DNA of 64,000 bases from Acidihalobacter_A sp037381185. GTDB taxonomy: Bacteria; Pseudomonadota; Gammaproteobacteria; DSM-5130; Acidihalobacteraceae. How positions within the stretch are numbered: the stretch's first letter is position 1; every line of letters begins with the position of its first letter. The position numbers were made by a program, and so were the translations under genes. Location: NCBI RefSeq assembly GCF_037381185.1, contig NZ_JARRQY010000002.1, positions 42,042-106,041 on the forward strand, in the 5' to 3' direction. The notes under the pieces were generated by a model. That model did no database searches. It saw nothing but the letters and a program-made list of their open reading frames with translations, and had not been told where the DNA came from. Shown in pieces: positions 27,580-37,817 of the stretch.

Positions 27580-27605
27580 TAGCACTCGCCGCCCGGGAGT
27601 GCTAA
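27579..27605 (+). promoter_or_regulatory. CIRCE operator (HrcA-binding site) before groES
   Basis: TTAGCACTC, 9 bases, GAGTGCTAA: a perfect match to the CIRCE inverted repeat. HrcA binds CIRCE and represses chaperone genes until heat or misfolded protein titrates GroEL. It places groESL under HrcA control here; hrcA itself is not in the window. Confidence 0.96.
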
Positions 27606-27660
27606 AAGAAGTCCGGGCAGAATTGACAGCAACCATTCAAATATCCGAGGAGTTCAAGGC

Positions 27661-27951
27661 ATGAACATTCGTCCTCTGCACGATCGCGTCGTGATCAAGC
27701 GCATGGAAGAGGAGCGCACCAGTCCCGGTGGCATCGTGATCCCCGACTCGGCGACCGAGAAGCCGGTGCGCGGTGAAGTCGTCGCCGTCGGTAACGGCAA
27801 GATCCTGGAGAACGGCGAAGTCCGCGCTCTGGACGTCAAGGTCGGCGACAAGGTGCTGTTCGGCAAGTATGCCGGTACCGAAATCAAGGTCGACGGCGAA
27901 GAAGTCCTGGTGATGCGCGAAGACGACATCGTTGCCGTGATTGAAGGCTAA
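27661..27951 (+). CDS. groES: Co-chaperonin GroES
   Basis: 96 residues, normal length. It starts MNIRPLHDRVVIKRMEEE, has the mobile-loop region TSPGGIVIPDSATEKP and ends with VMREDDIVAVIEG. GroES forms the seven-fold lid of the GroEL folding chamber. The ribosome site GAGGAG precedes the ATG. The operon start is under CIRCE control and groEL follows after 53 bases. Confidence 0.99.
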   Translation: MNIRPLHDRVVIKRMEEERTSPGGIVIPDSATEKPVRGEVVAVGNGKILENGEVRALDVKVGDKVLFGKYAGTEIKVDGEEVLVMREDDIVAVIEG

Positions 27952-28004
27952 GGTCCTGTTCTCCGGTTGAACCGACATCAACTCAGTTCTGAGGAAGAAA
28001 GAAG

Positions 28005-29648
<1,644 letters not shown>

Positions 29649-29674
29649 GCCCGGCCCTCAAGCCGTTCGAAAGG

Positions 29675-29705
29675 AGAGCCCCGCCTTGTGCGGGGCTCTT
29701 TTTTT
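29675..29705 (+). terminator. Intrinsic terminator of groESL
   Basis: GAGCCCCGC (29676-29684) pairs with GCGGGGCTC (29690-29698) around a 5-base loop, followed by a run of seven T (29699-29705). Classic rho-independent terminator just after groEL. Confidence 0.96.
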
Positions 29706-29727
29706 GTGCGCATGGGTAGTGCGTTGC

Positions 29728-30414
29728 CTATCGCCTCGGTGCGCCGCCTTGACGAAGCAGCTTGCGCTGTTCGGCGGTCAGTACCGCCCAGACGGCGCGA
29801 TGCGTCAGGATACGGACATCGAGCAGCTTGCGTCCGCTTTGGCTCAATTTGTCGTAGGCTTCATCCACCGCCTTCATATCGGGGTTTTCGCGGGCGAGCA
29901 GGCGGGCGAGGGCGAAGCGTTCCAGTTGCATCTGTCCCATCAACGGCCACATCTGCTTGATGGCCTTGGCATGGATGTCATCGAGTTGTCGGCGCTGTTG
30001 GTCGCTGAGGTTCAGAGGCGCCCGGTGCCAACCGGTATAGCCACCCATCATGTCGGCCCCATATCCACCCCAGCCACCCATTATGCCGGGGCCGTATGCA
30101 TCGCCGCCCATCATCATGCCGGGACCGCCCCAGCCAGCGATGCCCGGTCCGTAGCCATATCCGCGCATCATGTCGGGACCTTGCCGGTATCCTGCTCCGT
30201 AACCACGCATCATGCCAGGGCCGTAAGCGGGGCTGTTCCCGCTCGCACCGCCTGGGGTGGCTTGGTAGCGCCACATCATGCCCGGTCCGTAGGGCGGGGT
30301 TCCTCCAGTGTCGTCGGCGTCCGCCCAGGCGGTTGGACCGCCGAGCAGGAGCGCGGCCCCGAACAGCAGGCCGAAAGCCTTGTGTACTCGTCTTGTGGTG
30401 TGGATGGTGTGCAC
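29728..30414 (-). CDS. Spy/CpxP-like periplasmic protein with Met/Gly-rich repeats
   Basis: About 228 residues from a GTG start at 30414, chosen because GGAGGGA lies 6 bases before it; an upstream ATG at 30468 would extend it by 18 residues. A signal peptide (cleavage near AWA-DAD) leads to a roughly 90-residue repeat zone of GPGMM-like units rich in Gly, Tyr and Met. The C-terminal helical domain has the LTxxQ-type motifs (LSDQQRRQL, LTAEQRKLL) of Spy/CpxP, which are periplasmic metal- or envelope-stress-related proteins. The Met-rich repeats hint at soft-metal binding. It converges on groEL. Confidence 0.75.
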   Translation of the reverse strand: MHTIHTTRRVHKAFGLLFGAALLLGGPTAWADADDTGGTPPYGPGMMWRYQATPGGASGNSPAYGPGMMRGYGAGYRQGPDMMRGYGYGPGIAGWGGPGMMMGGDAYGPGIMGGWGGYGADMMGGYTGWHRAPLNLSDQQRRQLDDIHAKAIKQMWPLMGQMQLERFALARLLARENPDMKAVDEAYDKLSQSGRKLLDVRILTHRAVWAVLTAEQRKLLRQGGAPRR

Positions 30415-30735
30415 TGTCTTTCCCTCCGCTGGATTCGGAACTAGAGCTTTGATCTTCACCTTGAGCATAGGACTGGTCCGGGAGAAGTAAATGGGGGGCG
30501 TGTGTAGTTGTTGAGCACAGCGACGGGACTGCGGCTGGCGGGCTGGAACGCCAGATCGTGGACGCGAAGTGGAGATGGGAGCGGTGCAACCCCCTCCGTC
30601 CGCACGAAGTCTGCAGTGTCGGAAATCCTCGAGGAGAACTACACGTGGATCCAGGTCGAGCGGGAGGAATTCAGGCGGCGCAACGATCTCTAGGGCGCGG
30701 ATTAGCGGTGGCGTCGAGTGCCGTTTTGGCCTGGG

Positions 30736-30978
30736 TCAGGCGAAGGCGTTGAAGGCTACCAGCGTGTAGGTGGATTCGATGCCTTCGACGTGCTGGAGCA
30801 CATCGGTGACGAAGCGTCCCACGTCGCGTTCTTGCGGCAGGTAGAATTTCGCCAGCAGGTCGTGCTCTCCGGAAATCGAGTAGACTTCCGACGTCTCCTC
30901 GATTTCGCCCATGATCGTCTCTGCAACGGAGTAGGTCGTGCCGAGCGCGCACTTGATCAGTACGAATAGGGTTTGCAT
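30736..30978 (-). CDS. Stand-alone Lrp/AsnC ligand-sensing domain protein
   Basis: An 80-residue protein made of just the RAM domain (the C-terminal amino-acid-binding half of Lrp/AsnC regulators): YSISGEHDLLAKFYLP and VTDVLQHVEGIESTYTLV. No DNA-binding helix-turn-helix is present. Such single-domain proteins may sense amino acids and work with a partner. It stands alone on the minus strand, between the Spy-like gene and the kinase cluster. Confidence 0.85.
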   Translation of the reverse strand: MQTLFVLIKCALGTTYSVAETIMGEIEETSEVYSISGEHDLLAKFYLPQERDVGRFVTDVLQHVEGIESTYTLVAFNAFA

Positions 30979-31261
30979 CGTTGTATTCCAAGGTTGGTGG
31001 TCGTGTGTCCGATGCGCTTATCGTAGGCATGAACTTGTTTTGCGACGAGCGCGCGAAATACTAGCGATCTTCGCTTAAGGCGAAGTCTTCTCGCTACCAA
31101 GCCTCAAGAATATGTGCTAAGTGTCCGCGAGGAAAGGTGTCCAATATGGTAGCGTATTATATGGCTCAGGCGGGCGGCGTCGAGACGGGCCTACCATCAA
31201 TTTGACGAGTTTTTAGCACATTCGATCAACCGTCGATAAATCTAAAGAAGAGAGGACGAGG

Positions 31262-31738
31262 ATGAGTAGCGAGTCCTTGATCGTGCCCAAGACGCTGAAA
31301 TCGGTGCGTCTATGGATCCACCCCGAGGGTCCGGTGCTTGGTAGCCTCTATCTGCGTTGCCCGGAACGCGGGATGCAGCCTGACGAGTTGCCTATCGAAC
31401 TGCTCAACGAACCGGCGCCGTTTCTGGTTTGCCGCTGTGGCGACGAACCGCACGAGCAGACCCGGTTTTACAGCAAGAACGCGATCACCCGTATCGATTA
31501 TGAAGATGCGAAGGAGGAAGCCAGTTCGGCGCGCGTACAGATCGGAGCCGAGTTCCAGTTGATGGACGGCGCGGTTTTCCGGGGGGAAATCCGGGAAGAT
31601 CTGCCGCCCGACCGCCAGCGCTTGCTGGACTATATGAATGTGCATACGGATCGTTTCGTGCGAATTTTCCTTGAGGGCGGCGGTCTGACTCTGATCAACA
31701 AGGCATACATCATGCGGGTGGTTCCGTTGGACGACTGA
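31262..31738 (+). CDS. Hypothetical protein upstream of HEAT-kinase
   Basis: A 158-residue soluble protein of a family I do not recognise. It has two Cys close together in LVCRCGDEP and a further one in LRCPERG, so a small metal site is possible. The composition is normal and GAGGACGAGG before the ATG gives a plausible ribosome site, so it is probably real. The next gene, 125 bases on, is a Ser/Thr kinase followed by two PilT-type ATPases; shared work in pilus control is inference from position. Confidence 0.65.
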   Translation: MSSESLIVPKTLKSVRLWIHPEGPVLGSLYLRCPERGMQPDELPIELLNEPAPFLVCRCGDEPHEQTRFYSKNAITRIDYEDAKEEASSARVQIGAEFQLMDGAVFRGEIREDLPPDRQRLLDYMNVHTDRFVRIFLEGGGLTLINKAYIMRVVPLDD

Positions 31739-31863
31739 ATGCTGCAGACTGGTTACGGTTTGTTTTTGCGGTCGATAGAATCACCATGGTCTGGGCTGGC
31801 CGTGGGAGTGCCGGAGTTTGTCTGCGATAGAGGGAGGGCTCGTGTCTGCCGAGGGCGGCCGGC

Positions 31864-34284
31864 ATGAGCCTGTTCCGCGATTTTCGGGCGGAGCGTAGAG
31901 TGGCCAGGGCGCTCGTACTCAAGGAATTGACGAGCGGAGAAGCCCAGCGCACGCTGCAAAAGCTGAAGGATTCGGCGGCCGAGGCCGTGCCGCGACTGGT
32001 GAAACTGTTGGTTCTGTCTGATCGTTCGGACAAGAATCATGTCGTACAGCTGCTTACGCGCATACTCGACAGCAAAACGCTGGACTATTTCTGCCAGGCT
32101 TTGCGCGGTAGCGATCCACGCACCATGCAGGCGGTCGTCGGCATTCTGCGCAGCCGGCGAAGCTACGACCCCAACCTGCTGCTGGAATACCTTGGCGATA
32201 CCAGTATGCCGAAATCGGCTTTGCTCGAAGTGCTCTCGGCGCATTCCGAAGCGCTCGATGCTCAAGGGCTGTTGCGCCAGATCGGCGTGCTCGATCCCAG
32301 TGAACGCAATGCCGCTTTTCGGCTGCTCGACGAAGTCGCGGATACCGCGCTGGTGCCCGACCTGATCAACCGGGCGACCGCGAAGGATCTTCAAATCCGC
32401 CAGGGTGTGGCACGCATCCTGGGGCGCTTCGATATGCCGGCTGCACATGAAGCCCTCAAGCGCCTGCTCGACGATCCAAGCAAGTCGGTGCGGCAGGGGG
32501 CTCTCGAAGCGCTGTCGGCGCAAGCTACCGCGCTCGATGTCGATACCTTGTTCCACCTGCTGCACGACGCGGACATCACGGTGCAGAATCAGGCTGTCGA
32601 CGGCATTGTCAAGCTCAATCATCCCAATACGTTGCGCTATGTCATCGATGTGCTCCGCGACGAGTCCGAGTATGTGCGCCGTGCCGGTGTGGAAGTGCTC
32701 AACGAGGTGGGCGACGTTCGCGCGATCAAGGATCTGCTCAACGCTATCAAGGACGACGATTGGTGGGTGCGAGCGCGCGCGGCGGATGCGCTGGCGCGCA
32801 TCGGTGGACCGCGGGTGATCCAGGCCGTGGTCGAACTGCTGCGCGACGACGATGAATTCATCCGCCGTTCGGCGATCGAAATACTCAATTCGATCAAGGA
32901 TGAAACGTCGTTCAAGCACCTGATCGATGCGCTGAAGGATTCGGACTGGTGGGTGCGGGAAAGAGCCGTGGACGCGTTGGCCAATCTGGGTACCAAGGCG
33001 GCGATTCCGGCGCTGCTGCCGCTGCTCAAGAGCGATGCCTCGACCGTGGTGGTGACCTTACGCGCGCTCGCCAAACTCGGCGATGCGTCGCTGCTCAAGC
33101 ACGTGCTGGACACGCTCAAGCGGGCGGAGCCGACGGTGCGTACCGAGGCGTTGCTGACGCTGGTCGAACTGACCGACGCCGGGTGTCTCGAGTGGGTGCT
33201 CAGACAGATCGACGACGTCGCCCAGGGCGCGCCGGAAGAGGAGATACAAGAGGTTGCGCGGGATAGCGCCTCGCGCCTGCGCGAGCGCTTTGAGACGCCT
33301 GACTCGCAGTCGTCGGCTTCTTCCTCCCTGGGAAGTGCGGGGGCAAGTGTGCGTAGTCCGGTGCCGTCCTCAATCGCCCGTTCGGATGTGGAGTCGACGC
33401 CGAGCGTGCCGGTGGTCGACTCGAAGCCGATTGTCCTCAGCCGGTTGCGGGCCGGAGAAATGCTTGGCGATCGTTATCGCTATACTCGGCGCGTGGGGCG
33501 TGGCGCGTTCGGCACAGTAGTGTTGGTCGACGATCTGACGCGCGGAGAGAACGTCATTCTCAAGTTTCTGCATGCCCAGATGGCATCCGACGAAAGCATG
33601 GTCAAGCGCTTCCAGCGCGAGCATAATTTCGCCAAGCGGATCGAGCACCACAATATCATCCGCATTTACGATTTTTTCGTGCTGAGCGAGATGTACGTCA
33701 TCAGCATGGAGTATTTTTCCTCGACGCCGCTGTCAGCCGAGGTCAAGGCCAAGGTGCCGCTGAGCCTGGAACGCAGCCTGCACATCATCTACGAGGTGGC
33801 TTCGGGGATGATGGCGGCCCATGCCTTGGGCATCGTGCACCGCGATCTCAAGCCGGGGAATATCCTCATCAACGAACATAACGTGGTCAAGGTCGTTGAT
33901 TTCGGCGTGGCCGCCGCGGTCGACGGCACCGACACGCGACTGACGCGCACGGGGCTGCTGGTCGGCACGCCGCGCTATATGGCGCCGGAGCAGGTGCTGG
34001 GGAAACCCGTCGACGAGCGCACCGATATCTACGCGCTGGGGGTGATCTTCTACGAGATGCTCACCGGCAGTTCGCCGTATTCCGGCGATGACAACGTCGC
34101 GGTGATGTACAAGCACGTGCAGGGCGGGGCGCAGCCGCCGCACGAACGCAATCCCGAGGTCTCTCGGACGCTCAGTGCGATGGTGCTGCGCATGATGGCG
34201 GCCGAGCCCGAGCGGCGCTTCAAGAGCATGGCGGAGGTGCGCCGGACGCTGGAACCATTCATCGCCGCCGGACACCGCCTATGA
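31864..34284 (+). CDS. HEAT-repeat protein with C-terminal Ser/Thr protein kinase domain
   Basis: 806 residues. About residues 20-465 are alpha-helical repeats of the HEAT/PBS-lyase type (DDWWVRARAADALARIGG and many similar units). A Ser/Pro-rich linker follows, then a full Hanks-type kinase (about 535-800): GRGAFGTV loop, Lys in VILKFL, HRDLKPGN (from 659), DFG (from 679) and APE. All catalytic residues are present, so it should be active. There is no membrane segment or extracellular sensor. It ends 13 bases before a PilT-type gene, suggesting control of pilus retraction. Eukaryote-like kinases with HEAT repeats are uncommon in gammaproteobacteria. Confidence 0.9.
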   Translation: MSLFRDFRAERRVARALVLKELTSGEAQRTLQKLKDSAAEAVPRLVKLLVLSDRSDKNHVVQLLTRILDSKTLDYFCQALRGSDPRTMQAVVGILRSRRSYDPNLLLEYLGDTSMPKSALLEVLSAHSEALDAQGLLRQIGVLDPSERNAAFRLLDEVADTALVPDLINRATAKDLQIRQGVARILGRFDMPAAHEALKRLLDDPSKSVRQGALEALSAQATALDVDTLFHLLHDADITVQNQAVDGIVKLNHPNTLRYVIDVLRDESEYVRRAGVEVLNEVGDVRAIKDLLNAIKDDDWWVRARAADALARIGGPRVIQAVVELLRDDDEFIRRSAIEILNSIKDETSFKHLIDALKDSDWWVRERAVDALANLGTKAAIPALLPLLKSDASTVVVTLRALAKLGDASLLKHVLDTLKRAEPTVRTEALLTLVELTDAGCLEWVLRQIDDVAQGAPEEEIQEVARDSASRLRERFETPDSQSSASSSLGSAGASVRSPVPSSIARSDVESTPSVPVVDSKPIVLSRLRAGEMLGDRYRYTRRVGRGAFGTVVLVDDLTRGENVILKFLHAQMASDESMVKRFQREHNFAKRIEHHNIIRIYDFFVLSEMYVISMEYFSSTPLSAEVKAKVPLSLERSLHIIYEVASGMMAAHALGIVHRDLKPGNILINEHNVVKVVDFGVAAAVDGTDTRLTRTGLLVGTPRYMAPEQVLGKPVDERTDIYALGVIFYEMLTGSSPYSGDDNVAVMYKHVQGGAQPPHERNPEVSRTLSAMVLRMMAAEPERRFKSMAEVRRTLEPFIAAGHRL

Positions 34285-34297
34285 CGAGGAATACAAA

Positions 34298-35395
34298 TTG
34301 CCGCGTATAGATGCGTTTCTGAAGCTGGGGCGAGAACAGGGTTGTTCCGATATCCATCTCGCCGTCGGCGTGCCGCCGCTGCTGCGCATGAACGGCGACA
34401 TCATGCCCATCAAGTTTCGCGAACTCGGCGATCGCGAACTCCAGGGGTACGTATTTGAACTGCTGACCGAAAACCAGAAGGCCGAATTCCGCAAGGGTGA
34501 GGACCTGGATTTCTCCTATATGTCGCAGGATGCCGGACGCTTTCGGGTCAACGTGTTCCGCAAGTCCACCGGCATCGGTGCGACGTTCCGGCATATCCCG
34601 ACACTCATTCCTTCGCTTTCCGAACTGGGGCTGCCGCCGCTTATCAACAATCTTGCCGATCATCATCAGGGGATGGTGCTGGTCACTGGCTCCACCGGCA
34701 CGGGCAAGTCGACCACGCTGGCTGCAGTGCTGGATCACATCAACCGCCAGCGTGCGGTGAACATCCTGACCTTGGAAGACCCGATCGAGTTCATCCATGA
34801 GAGTCAGCATGCACAGGTGGTGCAGCGGGAGGTGGGTACCCACGTGCCGAGTTTCACGGCCGGTCTGCGTGCGGCGCTGCGCGAGGACCCCGACGTGATC
34901 ATGGTCGGCGAGCTGCGAGATTCGGACTCGATCATGATGGCGATGGTCGCGGCGGAAACCGGTCACTTGGTGTTGGGAACGCTGCATACCACGACTGCGG
35001 TGAAGACTATCGACCGCATCATCGACGCGCTGCCCATGGAACAGCGCGAACAGGGCAAGAGCTTTCTGTCACAGAATCTACGAGGTGTAGTGACGCAGAT
35101 TCTGGTGAAGACCGCTGACGGCCATGGACGGCGCGCGATTATCGAGTCATTGGTCATGAACCATGCCGTGGGCAAGCTGCTGCTGTCCGACAAGACCCAC
35201 CAGATACCCTCGCTGATGCAGACCGGCCGTGACCAGGGCATGCAGTTGCTCGATCAGGCTCTGCTCGAGGCCATTCAGCGCAAGGACGTCGATCCCAATG
35301 ATGCGTATCTGTACGCGCAGGACAAGAAGCAGTTCCAGCGTTTCGTGACCGACGCTTCGCTGCTGCCGCGCGTCGAATTGGCGGGGAGGGGTTGA
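34298..35395 (+). CDS. PilT-family type IV pilus ATPase (first copy)
   Basis: 365 residues from a TTG start: GAGGA (34286-34290) lies 7 bases before it and no in-frame ATG occurs before residue about 30. Walker A is GSTGTGKST (near residue 131), and the His-box region reads GHLVLGTLHTTTAVKTIDRI. It is a hexameric ATPase of the PilT retraction-motor type, acting at the inner membrane base of the pilus. It follows the HEAT-kinase gene by 13 bases and overlaps the second copy by one base. PilU or another paralogue is an alternative label. Confidence 0.88.
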   Translation: MPRIDAFLKLGREQGCSDIHLAVGVPPLLRMNGDIMPIKFRELGDRELQGYVFELLTENQKAEFRKGEDLDFSYMSQDAGRFRVNVFRKSTGIGATFRHIPTLIPSLSELGLPPLINNLADHHQGMVLVTGSTGTGKSTTLAAVLDHINRQRAVNILTLEDPIEFIHESQHAQVVQREVGTHVPSFTAGLRAALREDPDVIMVGELRDSDSIMMAMVAAETGHLVLGTLHTTTAVKTIDRIIDALPMEQREQGKSFLSQNLRGVVTQILVKTADGHGRRAIIESLVMNHAVGKLLLSDKTHQIPSLMQTGRDQGMQLLDQALLEAIQRKDVDPNDAYLYAQDKKQFQRFVTDASLLPRVELAGRG

Positions 35396-36471
35396 TGGCA
35401 CGCATCGACGCACTGCTGAACCAACTGCTGGACAGCAAGGGTTCCGACCTGCATCTGATCGCCGGCCAGAAGCTGCGCATGCGCATCAATGGCGAGTTGG
35501 AGGCCGTTGGTTCGGAGCGGATCGATGCGGAAGACGTCGCCGCCATGGCTGGGGAGATCCTCGGCAACCGTGCGCGTGAGGAACTCGAGCGTGACGATGG
35601 CGCTGACTTCGCTTACGAACTGGATGGGCTTGCGCGTTTTCGCGTCAACCTGTTCCGCCACATCGGTGGCCTGGGCATGATCATGCGCGCGATACCCACC
35701 AAGGCCTTGGACCTGAAGGCTCTCAATATGCCCCCGGTGGTGCGCAGTCTGTGCATGCACAAGCAGGGATTGGTGCTGGTCACCGGCAAGACGGGGTCAG
35801 GCAAGTCGACCACGCTGGCGGCCATGGTCGACGCGATCAACGAAAGCAAGCGAGGTCATATCCTGACCATCGAGGATCCCATCGAATTCGTGCACCAGCG
35901 CAAGCACAGCCTGATCAGCCAGCGCGAGATCGGGCGTCATGCCAAGACTTTTTCCAGCGCTCTGCGGTCGGCGTTGCGCGAGGACCCCGACGTGATCCTG
36001 GTTGGCGAGTTGCGCGACCTGGAAACCATCAGCCTCGCGGTTACGGCGGCTGAGACGGGTATTCTCGTGTTGGGTACGCTGCATACCAGCCGCGCGGACG
36101 TGACCGTCGATCGCATCATCAACACCTTCCCGGCCGGCAAGCAGGCGCAGGTGCGCATCATGTTGTCGACTTCGCTGCGCGGCGTCATCTCCCAGCAGCT
36201 TGCACGTCGTGCGGATGGCGAGGGGCGTCTGGCGGTCAGTGAGATCCTGGTGAATACGCCTGCTGTGGGTAATTTGATTCGCGACGGCAAGACCGAGCAG
36301 TTGGAAACCGTCATGCAGAGTGGCGCGCTGGTCGGTATGCAGACTATGGACGGAGAACTTCGCCGTCTCATGGACGCTGGCATGATTACCGGGCTGGAAG
36401 CGTATCGCCGTGCCATCGCCAAGGAGAATTTCAGACGCTTTGCCGGTTCGCAGGCCGAGGCGTTGGGGTAG
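35395..36471 (+). CDS. PilT-family type IV pilus ATPase (second copy)
   Basis: 358 residues from the ATG that overlaps the previous stop by one base (TGATG), with a GGGGAGGGG site upstream. Walker A is GKTGSGKST, and LTIEDPIEFVH, GELRDLETI and VLGTLHTSRADVTVDRI are close to PilT. It probably forms the main retraction motor or works with its neighbour, as PilT and PilU do. It ends the run unknown-kinase-PilT-PilT. Which of the two is PilT and which PilU cannot be decided by eye. Confidence 0.88.
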   Translation: MARIDALLNQLLDSKGSDLHLIAGQKLRMRINGELEAVGSERIDAEDVAAMAGEILGNRAREELERDDGADFAYELDGLARFRVNLFRHIGGLGMIMRAIPTKALDLKALNMPPVVRSLCMHKQGLVLVTGKTGSGKSTTLAAMVDAINESKRGHILTIEDPIEFVHQRKHSLISQREIGRHAKTFSSALRSALREDPDVILVGELRDLETISLAVTAAETGILVLGTLHTSRADVTVDRIINTFPAGKQAQVRIMLSTSLRGVISQQLARRADGEGRLAVSEILVNTPAVGNLIRDGKTEQLETVMQSGALVGMQTMDGELRRLMDAGMITGLEAYRRAIAKENFRRFAGSQAEALG

Positions 36472-36504
36472 TGCTACGCGGTGTCCCGGCTGCGTACCGC
36501 ATGC

Positions 36505-37239
36505 TCAGGCGTTGATGTAGACCCAGCCTTCGCGCAGCCGCTTGACGATTTCCTCTACTGCCGAGGGTGCGACCCGCACCTGATGCATCAGGTCGATTGG
36601 AAAGCCGCGGGCTTCAAGATAGCCGATGCCGGTACCGCAGGCCACGATGTGCAGGTTCGGGTATTCCTTCATCAACGCGTGCACGCGCGCCGCGTAGGGA
36701 TTGTCGCCTGCCTGCAGCAGATTCAAAGCGCCCCCGTTGACTACCACTTCGACCACCAGGCCCTGCTTGTGATAGGTCTTAAGCAGGTGCGCGGCTTGAT
36801 CCAGGGTATGTGTGAACCGGACGTTGTTTTCCGACGCGATATGCAGCAGGACGTGGCTGGGGTTGGTACTGACCCCGGTTTTCTCCAGCCCGATTGCGCC
36901 CAACGAACCGAGCGTCGCGCGCAACGAGGGCTGGCCCGCATGGTTGGCGTAGAGTCCTCCGGCGAAACTCAGCATCATCAGCGCGATCACGGCGGCGACG
37001 GCCGAAACGCGGCGCCATGCGGAGTGGGACTTGGTGCGTGTCTGGCGTACCGGTGGGCTTGGTGGCTCGGCGAAGGCGTAGCGCACGAGTTCCTTGGTTC
37101 GATGGATTTCGCACATGCGCACGCAGAGCGCGTCATTCTGCAGCAGTTGCTGCATGAATTCGTAGCGGTCGCTGGGCGTAAGCTCGTCGTCGACGTAGGC
37201 GTGCAGCCAAGCTTCCTGGGTGTAGTCTTCGCGGGTCAC
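36505..37239 (-). CDS. Membrane anti-sigma-like protein with C-terminal DsrE-like domain
   Basis: 244 residues. The N-terminal 70 residues (WLHAYVDDELTPSDRYEFM...) resemble the sigma-binding part of anti-sigma factors, though the usual His/Cys zinc motif is incomplete. One membrane segment follows (about 76-98, VSAVAAVIALMMLSFAGG). The periplasmic part (about 107-244) resembles DsrE/DsrF-type domains (VVVNGGALNLL, IVACGTGI with one conserved Cys). It overlaps the ECF sigma factor gene (ATGA), so the two are a pair. A redox or sulfur signal may free the sigma factor; this is inference. Confidence 0.72.
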   Translation of the reverse strand: MTREDYTQEAWLHAYVDDELTPSDRYEFMQQLLQNDALCVRMCEIHRTKELVRYAFAEPPSPPVRQTRTKSHSAWRRVSAVAAVIALMMLSFAGGLYANHAGQPSLRATLGSLGAIGLEKTGVSTNPSHVLLHIASENNVRFTHTLDQAAHLLKTYHKQGLVVEVVVNGGALNLLQAGDNPYAARVHALMKEYPNLHIVACGTGIGYLEARGFPIDLMHQVRVAPSAVEEIVKRLREGWVYINA

Positions 37240-37817
37240 TTGACCCTCCTCAGCGGTGTTCGTCGAGGCTCCTGTTCCTGGCCCAGCTCGCTCAGGGCGG
37301 ACTGCAACGCCTTGCGGCCGCGGTTGAGGCGGCTCATCACTGTGCCGATGGGTATTTCCAACACTTCCGCGACCTCGGCGTAGGTGAAGCCGTTGAGATC
37401 GACCAGAGTGATGACCTCGCGCTGCCCAAGGGGCAGGTGGGCGATGGCCGCACGCACGGAATCGATGACCTGCTGTCGCTGGTTGAGTTGTTCCGGGTTA
37501 TCTTCGCAGGGGATGATTTCCTCGTCCAGCGGCGTGTCCGGTTTCCTCTGTCTCAGGTAAGTACGCCAGCAATTGTGCAGAATGGCGTAAAGCCAGCTCT
37601 CGAGGCGTTCGGGTTCGCGCAACTGGTGAATTTTCTGCAGAGCCTTTGCGAGCGCCTCTTGCGCAAGGTCGTCGGCCAGGGCCGGTTCGCAGCACCAGGC
37701 ATATGCCATTCGATACAGGCGCATCCGTTCTTCTGCTATGCGTTTTTTCAGTTCGTCGGTTTTATGTCTGAGGCTGAACATCGCGGGCGTTTCCATGGAG
37801 TCGACGTGCTCCCTCAT
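37236..37817 (-). CDS. ECF-type sigma-70 factor
   Basis: About 193 residues. Region 2 reads LADDLAQEALAKALQKI...ESWLYAILHNCW and region 4 reads LPLGQREVITLVDLNGFTYAEVAEVLEIPIGTVMSRLNRGR, both clear ECF signatures. The ATG at 37817 is upstream-most; ATGs at 37796 and 37781 are alternatives, and no start has a good ribosome site. It directs RNA polymerase to a stress regulon. The downstream gene overlaps by 4 bases and looks like its anti-sigma factor. Confidence 0.93.
   Translation of the reverse strand: MREHVDSMETPAMFSLRHKTDELKKRIAEERMRLYRMAYAWCCEPALADDLAQEALAKALQKIHQLREPERLESWLYAILHNCWRTYLRQRKPDTPLDEEIIPCEDNPEQLNQRQQVIDSVRAAIAHLPLGQREVITLVDLNGFTYAEVAEVLEIPIGTVMSRLNRGRKALQSALSELGQEQEPRRTPLRRVK

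Noticed and set aside
30508..30693. 61-codon frame ending in a protein-like stretch (YTWIQVEREEFRRRNDL)
   Set aside because: The first half is of poor composition, no ribosome site is seen and no family is recognised; could be a gene remnant but not supportable.
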